This document shows positions 23,862-30,707 of a stretch of DNA of 34,933 nt, piece after piece. Position 1 is the first letter of the stretch; each line of letters begins with the position of its first letter. Made by a program: the position numbers and the translations under genes. Below the pieces are notes generated by a model that had not been told where the DNA came from, did not search any database, and saw only the letters and a program-made list of their open reading frames with translations. The stretch covers positions 1 to 34,933 of the forward strand of contig CAJTVI010000013.1 of the NCBI GenBank assembly GCA_910579545.1, written 5' to 3'. Source of the DNA: an uncultured Oscillospiraceae bacterium (lineage in GTDB: Bacteria > Bacillota > Clostridia > Oscillospirales > Ruminococcaceae).

Positions 23862-24911
23862 ATGAAAAAACTGCGGATCGCGGTGCTGTTTGGCGGCTGC
23901 TCCAGCGAGTATTCGGTCTCGCTCCAGTCGGCCCACGCGGTGCTTGCCCATCTGGACAAAACGCGCTATGCCCCGCTGCCGGTGGGCATTACCCCCGAGG
24001 GGGACTGGCTGCTCTATTCCGGCGGCATCGACGCCCTTTTGGACGACAGCTGGCGCCAAAACGCCGCCTGCTGCGAGCCCTGCCTGCTCTCGCCCAGCCG
24101 CAGCCGCCGGGCCCTGCGCACCCTGGGCCGCGCCCCGGCCGAATACCCGGTGGACGCGGTGTTCCCGGTGCTGCACGGCCCCAACGGGGAGGACGGCCGG
24201 GTGCAGGGGCTGGTGGAGCTGGCCGGCATCCCGCTGGTGGGCTGCGGCACCCTGGCCAGCGCCCTTGCCATGGACAAGCACCGCGCCCACCTGCTGGCCG
24301 CCGCGGCCGGGGTGCCCGGCCCGCGGGGCCGGGTGTTTGGCCCGGACGCTTTGCCCGAACAGCTGGCCGCCGCGGCCGGGGCGCTGGGCTGGCCGGTGTT
24401 TGTAAAGCCGGTGCGGGCGGGCTCCTCCTACGGGGTCTCGCGGGTCACCGGGCCCGAAGGTCTTGAAGCGGCCGCGGCCCTGGCCCGGCGGTACGACCGG
24501 GAAATCATGATCGAGGAGGCGGTGCCCGGCTTTGAGGTGGGCTGCGCGGTGCTGGGCAGGGAGGTGCTGACCCTGGGCCTTGTGGACGAGATCGAGCTGG
24601 CCGGCGATTTTTACGACTATGCCGAAAAATACACCCCCGCCGGCTCCAGGATCCACCTGCCGGCCCGGCTTTCGGCCCGGGATACCGAGCGTGTGCTGGC
24701 GGCGGGCACAGCAGTGTACCGGGCGCTGGGCTGCAGCGGCTTTGCCCGGGTGGACCTATTTTTTACGCCGGAGGGCAAAATTTTGCTCAACGAGGTAAAC
24801 ACCATCCCCGGCTTTACCGCCCACAGCCGCTACCCCAACATGATGAAGGCGGCCGGGCTTTCGTTTGCGGCCCTGCTGGATAAGCTGATCGAACAGGAGG
24901 TGCAGCCATGA
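23862..24911 (+). CDS. VanG-like D-alanine-D-serine ligase
   Basis: ATP-grasp ligase of 349 residues, predicted to join D-Ala to D-Ser (less likely D-Ala) for modified peptidoglycan precursors. VLFGGCSSEYSVSLQSA, GITPEGDW and FPVLHGPNGEDG open it. KPVRAGSSYG forms the ATP loop, DFYDYAEKYTP the omega loop, and NEVNTIPGF with SRYPNMMK the metal site and C-terminus. These blocks match VanG more closely than housekeeping Ddl. It lacks the omega-loop changes of D-lactate ligases. ATG 23862 gives the usual length (AAGGAAGGG about 12 bases upstream), but an in-frame ATG at 23727 with a better ribosome site would add 45 residues. It overlaps the peptidase gene by 4 bases. Confidence 0.88.
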   Translation: MKKLRIAVLFGGCSSEYSVSLQSAHAVLAHLDKTRYAPLPVGITPEGDWLLYSGGIDALLDDSWRQNAACCEPCLLSPSRSRRALRTLGRAPAEYPVDAVFPVLHGPNGEDGRVQGLVELAGIPLVGCGTLASALAMDKHRAHLLAAAAGVPGPRGRVFGPDALPEQLAAAAGALGWPVFVKPVRAGSSYGVSRVTGPEGLEAAAALARRYDREIMIEEAVPGFEVGCAVLGREVLTLGLVDEIELAGDFYDYAEKYTPAGSRIHLPARLSARDTERVLAAGTAVYRALGCSGFARVDLFFTPEGKILLNEVNTIPGFTAHSRYPNMMKAAGLSFAALLDKLIEQEVQP

Positions 24912-25690
24912 GGGATCTGATTTTGACCCGCCGGCAGGTGGGGCTCGGCCCGCTGGTGCTGGTAAACGCCAGCCACCCGGTGCGGCCCGAGGCGCTGCGC
25001 CCCGCCCGGCTTGCCCCGGCCCTTGGCGCGCCGGACATTTTGATGGAGGCCGGGGCCGCCGCCCTTTTGCAGGCGCTGGTGGCCGCGGTGGACGGCGAGG
25101 GAAAGATCGTGCCGGTGAGCGGCTGGCGCAGCGGCGAAGAGCAGCAGCAGATCTGGGACGATACCCTTGCCAAAAACGGCGCGGAGTTTACCCGCCGGTA
25201 TGTGGCCCTGCCCGGCTGCAGCGAGCACCAGACCGGCCTTGCCATCGACCTGGGCCGGGCCGCGCGCCGGATCGACTTTATCCGCCCGGCCTTTGGCAGC
25301 ACCGGGGTGTGCGGGGCGCTGCGCCGGGCCGCGGCCCGGTACGGGTTTATCCTGCGCTACCCGGCCGATAAGCAGGCGGTTACCGGCATTGCCCACGAGT
25401 CCTGGCATTTCAGGTATGTGGGCGCGCCCCACGCCCTTTTGATGGAGCGGCAGGGCCTTTGTTTGGAGGAATACCTGCCCTGGCTGCGCGCGGCCGACCG
25501 GCGCTGCGCCCTGCCGGACGGGCGCGAGGCGCTGATCCGCTATATCCCGGCCGAGGGCGCGGCCACCGCCCTGCCGCTGCCGGCGGACGCCTGCTGCCAG
25601 GTTTCGGGCGACAACGAAAACGGCTTTGTGCTGACCCTTTGGGCCGGCCAGGCGGGGGGCCGGGCAAGCCTGCCCGGGCGCGCGGTTTGA
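24908..25690 (+). CDS. VanXY-like D,D-dipeptidase/D,D-carboxypeptidase
   Basis: Zinc peptidase of 260 residues of the VanY/VanX superfamily (M15). It would remove D-Ala-D-Ala dipeptide or the terminal D-Ala of normal precursors. VSGWRS (~70-75) carries the substrate Arg, SEHQTGLAIDLG (~104-115) gives the zinc ligands His and Asp, and AHESWHFRYVG (~161-171) gives the catalytic Glu and third ligand His. There is no signal peptide, as in cytoplasmic VanXY enzymes. It starts in the ligase stop (ATGA) with AGGAGG upstream. All catalytic residues are present, so the enzyme looks active. Confidence 0.87.
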   Translation: MRDLILTRRQVGLGPLVLVNASHPVRPEALRPARLAPALGAPDILMEAGAAALLQALVAAVDGEGKIVPVSGWRSGEEQQQIWDDTLAKNGAEFTRRYVALPGCSEHQTGLAIDLGRAARRIDFIRPAFGSTGVCGALRRAAARYGFILRYPADKQAVTGIAHESWHFRYVGAPHALLMERQGLCLEEYLPWLRAADRRCALPDGREALIRYIPAEGAATALPLPADACCQVSGDNENGFVLTLWAGQAGGRASLPGRAV

Positions 25691-26895
25691 GGGCCGGGCA
25701 GGCACACGGCGCGGGGCGCTTTTCTCCCGCCGCCAAAAAATCCGCTTTGGGGCAGGGCCTTTTGGCCCCGCCCCCCAAGGGCCGCACCGCCCGCGCCTGG
25801 GCCGAAATAGACCTTGCCGCCCTGCGCCGCAACGCGCAGGTGCTGCAAAGCGCCCTGCCCGCCGGCTGCTTGCTGATGCCGGTGCTCAAGGCCAACGCCT
25901 ACGGCCATGGGCTTGCGCTGGCCGGCCGGGCGCTGAGCCGGGCCGGGGTGCGGGCCTTTGCGGTGGCCACCTTAGAGGAGGGGGTGCAGCTGCGCCGGGC
26001 CGGGGTGCGGGGCGAGATCCTCATCCTTGGCTATACCCCGGCGGCCTGCGCCTGGCGGCTGTTTGTTTGGGGGCTGACCCAGACGGTGGCGGACGCCGCC
26101 CATGCAAGGGCCCTTTCGGCCGCGGGGCTGCCGCTGAAGGTGCACATTGCGCTGGACACCGGCATGCACCGGCTGGGCCTGCCGGCAGCGACCCCCGAAG
26201 ACCTGGAGGCGCTGCGGGAGGTGTTTTTGCTGCCGGGGCTGGAGATCCGCGGGGTGTACAGCCATCTGTGCACGGTGGAGGGCCGCACCGCGGAGGACGC
26301 GGCCTTTGTGCAGACCCAGACCGACGCCTTTTTTGCGGCGGTGGAATGGCTGCGCGCCGCGGGGTTTGACCCCGGGCGGGTGCATTTGCAGGCAAGCTAT
26401 GGCATTTTGCAGCTGCCCGGCCTTGCCTGCGGCTATGCCCGGGCCGGGGTGGCGGTGCTGGGCGCGGTGCGGGCGGATGTAAAAAACCCGCTTCCCCTTG
26501 TGCCGGTGCTCTCGCTGCGGGCGCGGGTGGCCTGCGTGCGGCGGGTGCCCGCGGGCCAAACGGCCGGTTATGCCCGGGCCTTTACCGCCCGGCGCGAGAC
26601 CCTGCTGGCCACCGTGTGCATCGGCTTTGTGGACGGGGAGCCCCGCAATTTGGGGGGCAGCGGGGCCTCGCTGCTGCTGCGCGGCCGGCGGGCCCCGGTG
26701 GTGGGCCGGGTGTGCATGGACCAGCTTTTGCTGGACGTGACCGACATCCCGGATGCCGCGCCGGGCGACCTGGTGACCCTGATCGGCCGGGACGGCGAAG
26801 AGGAGGTCACCGCGGTGGAGCTGGCCGGCTATGGCAGCACCGTGCCCGCCCTGCTGGGCCGGCTGGCGGCACGGCTGCCCCGCATTGCGGTGTAA
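25687..26895 (+). CDS. VanT-like serine/alanine racemase, catalytic domain only
   Basis: PLP-dependent fold-type III racemase. The PLP lysine is in KANAYGHG (residue 68 with this start), and the second catalytic Tyr region is TAGYARAFTARR. HLQASYGILQLPGL and GRVCMDQLLLDVTDIP fit the racemase domain of VanT more than typical Alr. It would supply D-Ser (or D-Ala) to the ligase next door. VanT proteins normally have a ten-helix membrane domain in front; it is absent here, as in the split vanTm/vanTr arrangement of VanL, and no membrane partner is seen nearby. The start is uncertain: TTG 25687 overlaps the peptidase stop (402 residues), and TTG at 25747 or 25762 would give the normal length. Confidence 0.82.
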   Translation: MRAGQAHGAGRFSPAAKKSALGQGLLAPPPKGRTARAWAEIDLAALRRNAQVLQSALPAGCLLMPVLKANAYGHGLALAGRALSRAGVRAFAVATLEEGVQLRRAGVRGEILILGYTPAACAWRLFVWGLTQTVADAAHARALSAAGLPLKVHIALDTGMHRLGLPAATPEDLEALREVFLLPGLEIRGVYSHLCTVEGRTAEDAAFVQTQTDAFFAAVEWLRAAGFDPGRVHLQASYGILQLPGLACGYARAGVAVLGAVRADVKNPLPLVPVLSLRARVACVRRVPAGQTAGYARAFTARRETLLATVCIGFVDGEPRNLGGSGASLLLRGRRAPVVGRVCMDQLLLDVTDIPDAAPGDLVTLIGRDGEEEVTAVELAGYGSTVPALLGRLAARLPRIAV

Positions 26896-26920
26896 GGAGC
26901 GGCCCGCCCGGCAAAAACAG

Positions 26921-26949
26921 CTGACAAAACCGCCAAAAGCATGTATAAT
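26921..26949 (+). promoter_or_regulatory. Promoter of the nitroreductase-MFS unit
   Basis: CTGACA (26921-26926) and TATAAT (26944-26949) are spaced by 17 bp, 11 of 12 consensus positions. The leader carries a perfect 10-bp hairpin (26967-26976 with 26985-26994) with a T7 run 14 bases later. Confidence 0.85.
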
Positions 26950-27055
26950 GGTGGGGGGGAACTGCATTTGGCCCGCTTTGCCAGGCGGGCCAAAGTACGC
27001 CCCCGCCATTTTTTTGCACAGGGCGGCAAAGCCCGCAGGGGAGAAGGATATGACG

Positions 27056-27646
27056 ATGGATTTTTTGCAGCTTGTAAAGAAGAACCGCAGCTACCGCGGG
27101 TTTGACGAGCAGGTACCGGTGACCCGCGCCCAGCTGGAAAGGCTGGTGGAGTACGCGCGGTTTTGCCCCTCCTCCATCAACAACCAGGCGCTCAAATTTT
27201 ATCTAAGCTGCACCAAGGAGGCCAACGCCAAACTCCAGCCCCTCACCGGCTGGGCGCGGCGGCTCAAGGGTATGCAGCTGCCCCACCCCGGCCACTGCCC
27301 CACCGGCTTTGTGGTGGTTTGTTACGACAGCGCCATCCCCGGCGGGGCGGCCCGCTACGCCAAGGATGTGGGCATCGCGGCCCAGACCATGCTGCTGGGC
27401 GCGGTAGAGATGGGCCTGGGCGGCTGCATGATCGGCAATTTTGAGCCGCAAAAGGTTGCCGATGCGCTCGGCCTGCCGGCTGGTTTGGAGCCGGTGCTGA
27501 TTCTGGCCCTGGGCAAACCGGACGAGCGGGTGGTGCTGACCGACGCCCAAAACGGCGAGGTGGGTTACTACCGGGACGAACAGGATGTGCACTATGTGCC
27601 CAAGCGCCCCCTGGCCGAGCTGATCATAAACCCGGAGCAGCCATGA
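27056..27646 (+). CDS. Nitroreductase family flavoprotein
   Basis: FMN-dependent oxidoreductase of 196 residues. The N-terminal KKNRSYRGF and the SSINNQALKFYL region (about 42-53) contact FMN phosphate and ring. AAQTMLLGAVEMGLGGCMIGNF is the conserved central block of the family. The substrate is unknown. GGAGAAGG lies 8 bases before ATG 27056, which I prefer to the ATG at 27050 only 2 bases from it. It overlaps the MFS gene by 4 bases (ATGA), so the two are translated together. Confidence 0.85.
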   Translation: MDFLQLVKKNRSYRGFDEQVPVTRAQLERLVEYARFCPSSINNQALKFYLSCTKEANAKLQPLTGWARRLKGMQLPHPGHCPTGFVVVCYDSAIPGGAARYAKDVGIAAQTMLLGAVEMGLGGCMIGNFEPQKVADALGLPAGLEPVLILALGKPDERVVLTDAQNGEVGYYRDEQDVHYVPKRPLAELIINPEQP

Positions 27647-28935
27647 AGCAGGCAGGCCAAACGCCCCAAAAAGCGGCGGCCCGGGCGGCGGGGGCCGGGC
27701 TTTGGACCCACGATTTTACCATCATCACGGCCGGCAGCCTGATCTCGATGGTGGGCAACACCATGGCCGGGTTTGCCATCAGCCTGGTGGTGCTGGACTA
27801 TACCGGCTCTACCTTTTTGTACCTGCTTTTTAACGCGGCCGCCCAGCTGCCCATGCTGGTCTGCCCCATTTTTGCCGGGCCGTACCTGGACCGGGTAAGC
27901 CGCAAAAAGACCATATATACGCTGGATTTTTGCTGCTCCGGGCTGTATCTTTTGATCGCCTTTTTGCTGCACCGGGGCTGGTTTGGCTACCCGCTTTTGC
28001 TCTTTTTCAGCCTGCTGGCCGGCGCGGTAAACAGCGTGTACTCGGTGGCCTACGACAGCTTTTACCCCAACCTGATCCCGCCGGGCAGCCAAAGCCGGGC
28101 CTATGCCGTTTCCAGCATGCTCTGGCCCATTGCCGCCATGAGCGCCCCGGCCGCCGCCCTGCTGTACGAAACGCTGGGCAGCGCCGCCGCCATCTTTGCC
28201 ATCAACGCGGCGCTGTTTTTTACCGCGGCCTGCTTTGAACGGCGCATCCACCACCAGGAGACCCACATGGCCGCGGCCCCGGCCGCCGGCGCGCTGCGGC
28301 GCTTTGGGCAGGATCTTGCCGAGGGGCTTGCCTACATCCGGGGCGAAAAGGGGCTTTTGATCATCACGGCGTATTTTACCATCACCAATTTTTCCTACGC
28401 CACCGACCAATTGGCCCTGCCCTTTTTTCGCAATAACGCCGCCCGGTTTGCCGCCTGGCCGGCGGCCGCGGCCACTTTGTACGCCATCCTCTCCAACTTT
28501 AACACCCTTGGCCGGTTTGCGGGCGGGCTGATCCAGTACAAGCTGCGCTTTGCGGCCCAAAAAAAGTTTGCCATTGCGCTGGCCGTTTACGTCACCCTCT
28601 GCTTTTTGGAGGCCTTTGTGCTGTTTTTGCCGGTACCGCTGATGGCAGTGTGCTATTTTGCCATCGGCATTTTGGGGGTGACCTCCTACACCATCCGGGC
28701 CGCCGCCACCCAAAGCTATGTGCCGGACGCAAAGCGCGCGAGGTTCAACGGGGTGTTTTTGATGTGCAGCAGCCTGGGCGGGGTCTGCGGCTCGCTGTTT
28801 GTGGGGGCGCTGGCCGAAATCTTCGAGGAGCGGGCGGTGGTGTTCTGGGTGCAGCTCTCGATGCTGGCGGTGATCTACCTTTTGATGTACCGCGGCCGCC
28901 GGCATGTGGCCGCCATCTACAACCAGGACCTCTGA
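27643..28935 (+). CDS. MFS transporter
   Basis: Major-facilitator secondary transporter of 430 residues with about 12 membrane segments. The first covers FTIITAGSLISMVGNTMAGFAISLVV in outline, and a motif-A-like loop is at GPYLDRVSRKK (about 80-90). It resembles the enterobactin-exporter/macrolide-efflux subgroup (MFS_3), but the cargo cannot be deduced. GGAG precedes the ATG. Coupling to the nitroreductase gene suggests a shared task, perhaps handling of a redox-active or toxic compound; this is inference. Confidence 0.85.
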   Translation: MKQAGQTPQKAAARAAGAGLWTHDFTIITAGSLISMVGNTMAGFAISLVVLDYTGSTFLYLLFNAAAQLPMLVCPIFAGPYLDRVSRKKTIYTLDFCCSGLYLLIAFLLHRGWFGYPLLLFFSLLAGAVNSVYSVAYDSFYPNLIPPGSQSRAYAVSSMLWPIAAMSAPAAALLYETLGSAAAIFAINAALFFTAACFERRIHHQETHMAAAPAAGALRRFGQDLAEGLAYIRGEKGLLIITAYFTITNFSYATDQLALPFFRNNAARFAAWPAAAATLYAILSNFNTLGRFAGGLIQYKLRFAAQKKFAIALAVYVTLCFLEAFVLFLPVPLMAVCYFAIGILGVTSYTIRAAATQSYVPDAKRARFNGVFLMCSSLGGVCGSLFVGALAEIFEERAVVFWVQLSMLAVIYLLMYRGRRHVAAIYNQDL

Positions 28936-28977
28936 GCCGGGGCCCCGCGCAAGGCAAAGGCAAAGGACACGCTTTGC

Positions 28978-29006
28978 TTGCCTTCTTTTGCGCGCCATGG
29001 TATTAT
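28978..29006 (+). promoter_or_regulatory. Promoter of the aminotransferase-ketoisomerase pair
   Basis: TTGCCT (28978-28983) and TATTAT (29001-29006) are spaced by 17 bp. The -35 overlaps an imperfect T-rich hairpin (about 28950-28992) that may terminate the MFS transcript. Confidence 0.5.
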
Positions 29007-29065
29007 AGGCATTGGCGTACAAGGGCCAAACCGGCCCGCACCGCCGGATAAGGGGGAGCAACCGT

Positions 29066-30169
29066 ATGATCCTGCCAAACGATCTGGGGCGGCAGTTTTC
29101 GCTGCACGCCGCTGAATACGAGCAAAAGGCGGTGGAGGTGCTGCGCTCGGGCTGGTATGTGCTGGGCAAGGAGGTGGCCGCCTTTGAGGAGGAGTGGGCC
29201 GCCTACACCGGCGCAAAATACTGCGTGGGGCTGGCAAGCGGGCTGGACGCCTTATGGATCGCCTTCCGGCTGCTGGGCATCGGCGATGGGGACGAGGTGA
29301 TCGTGAGCGCCAACGCCTACATTGCCTGCGTGATGGGCATTACCATCAACGGGGCAAAGCCGGTGTTTGTGGAGCCGGACGAGTACGACAACATCGACGC
29401 TGAAAAAATTGAAGAGGCCCTTACCCCGCGCACCAAGGCCATTTTGGCGGTACACCTGTATGGCCAGACCTGCGAGATGGACCGCATCATGCAGATCGCC
29501 CGGCGGCACGGCCTTGTGGTGGTGGAGGACTGCGCCCAGAGCCACGGCAGCCTGTGGAACGGCCGGCCGGCGGGCAGCTTTGGAAGGATCGGCTGTTTCA
29601 GCTTTTACCCCACCAAGGGCTGCGGCGCGTTTGGCGACGGCGGCTGCATCGTGACCGACGACGAGGCCCTGGCCAAGGCCTGCCGCACCTTTCGCAACTA
29701 TGGCAGCAGCCAGCGCTACCACAACGAGGTGGTGGGCACCAACAGCCGGCTGGACGAGCTGCAGGCCGGCCTTTTGCGGGTAAAGCTGCGGCATATGGAC
29801 GAGCTGAACGCCGAGCGCAGCCGCCTGGCCGAGGGCTACCTGCGCGGCATCCATAACCCCGCCGTGCGCCTGCCCATGGTGCGCAAGGAGGCGGTGAGCA
29901 CCTGGCACCAGTTTGTGGTGCACTGCCGCCGGCGGGACGCCCTGATGGAGCATCTGGCCGCGCGGGGGGTGGGCAGCCTGATCCACTACCCCATCCCGCC
30001 CCACCTCTCGCAGGCCTACCAGTACCTGGGCGGCAAGCCGGGCGATCACCCCATCGCCGAGCGGTTTGCCGGCGAGGTGCTGAGCCTGCCGATGTACAAC
30101 GGCATGACCGCGGCCGAGCAGCAGCAGGTGATCGACGCGGTGAACGAATTTGAGGAGATGGAGCAATGA
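29066..30169 (+). CDS. DegT/DnrJ/EryC1/StrS-family sugar aminotransferase (FdtB/QdtB-like)
   Basis: PLP aminotransferase of 367 residues acting on nucleotide-bound keto sugars. The PLP lysine is Lys184 in FSFYPTKGCGAFGDGG, VVEDCAQSHG (about 153-162) holds the cofactor Asp, and NSRLDELQAGLL and a late PIPPHLSQAYQ complete the family pattern. The downstream overlapping ketoisomerase points to 3-amino-3,6-dideoxyhexose synthesis (Fuc3N or Qui3N). GGGGGAG before ATG 29066 supports the start. The matching rmlA/rmlB and N-acetyltransferase genes are not in the window. Confidence 0.88.
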   Translation: MILPNDLGRQFSLHAAEYEQKAVEVLRSGWYVLGKEVAAFEEEWAAYTGAKYCVGLASGLDALWIAFRLLGIGDGDEVIVSANAYIACVMGITINGAKPVFVEPDEYDNIDAEKIEEALTPRTKAILAVHLYGQTCEMDRIMQIARRHGLVVVEDCAQSHGSLWNGRPAGSFGRIGCFSFYPTKGCGAFGDGGCIVTDDEALAKACRTFRNYGSSQRYHNEVVGTNSRLDELQAGLLRVKLRHMDELNAERSRLAEGYLRGIHNPAVRLPMVRKEAVSTWHQFVVHCRRRDALMEHLAARGVGSLIHYPIPPHLSQAYQYLGGKPGDHPIAERFAGEVLSLPMYNGMTAAEQQQVIDAVNEFEEMEQ

Positions 30170-30594
30170 GCGCTGCGGGCGTAAACGGGCTTTACCGGAT
30201 GCTGGAATTTGGCGATCTGGGCGACGAGCGGGGCAAGTTGGTGGTGCTGGAGGGGGAACAGGACATCCCCTTTGCCATCCAGCGGGTGTTCTACATCTAT
30301 GGCTCGGACCCCGAGGTGATCCGGGGCCGGCACGCCAACCGGGAATCCGAGTTTGTGCTGGTCAACGTGGCGGGCCAGTCCAAGGTGCGGGTAACCGATG
30401 GCCAGCGGGAGGAGGTCGTTGCCCTCACCCGGCCCATGCAGGGCATCTACCTGCCCCGGATGGTCTGGAAGGATATGTATGATTTTTCGGCCGACTCGGT
30501 GCTGCTGGTGCTGGCCAGCACCCATTACGACGCCGCCGAGTATATCCGCGATTACGATGCCTATCTTCAGATCGTGCAGGGCGGCGAGGGATAA
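30166..30594 (+). CDS. dTDP-4-keto-6-deoxyhexose 3,4-ketoisomerase (FdtA/QdtA-like cupin)
   Basis: Single-domain cupin of 142 residues. GKLVVLEGEQDIPFAIQRVFYIYG in outline and RGRHANRESEFVLV carry the conserved Arg and His residues of the WxcM/FdtA family. These enzymes move the keto group of dTDP-4-keto-6-deoxyglucose from C4 to C3, giving the substrate of the aminotransferase upstream. FdtA and QdtA differ in the C4 configuration of the product and cannot be told apart here. Its ATG overlaps the aminotransferase stop (ATGA). The last residues are followed by a terminator. Confidence 0.88.
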   Translation: MSAAGVNGLYRMLEFGDLGDERGKLVVLEGEQDIPFAIQRVFYIYGSDPEVIRGRHANRESEFVLVNVAGQSKVRVTDGQREEVVALTRPMQGIYLPRMVWKDMYDFSADSVLLVLASTHYDAAEYIRDYDAYLQIVQGGEG

Positions 30595-30650
30595 CTCTTT
30601 TGCGGCTGTCCCCCTGGTTATGCCGTCCCCCCTTGGTTATATTGACAGCA

Positions 30651-30690
30651 AAGCGCGCGGGAGCCGTTTACCGCTCCCGCGCGCTTTTTT
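30651..30690 (+). terminator. Terminator between convergent units
   Basis: A perfect 14-bp stem (30651-30664 with 30673-30686, 8-base loop) is followed by T residues to 30690. It ends the aminotransferase-ketoisomerase unit and may also serve the leftward exporter operon that ends at 30708. Confidence 0.88.
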
Positions 30691-30707
30691 GCTGTGCGTT
30701 TTAAGTC

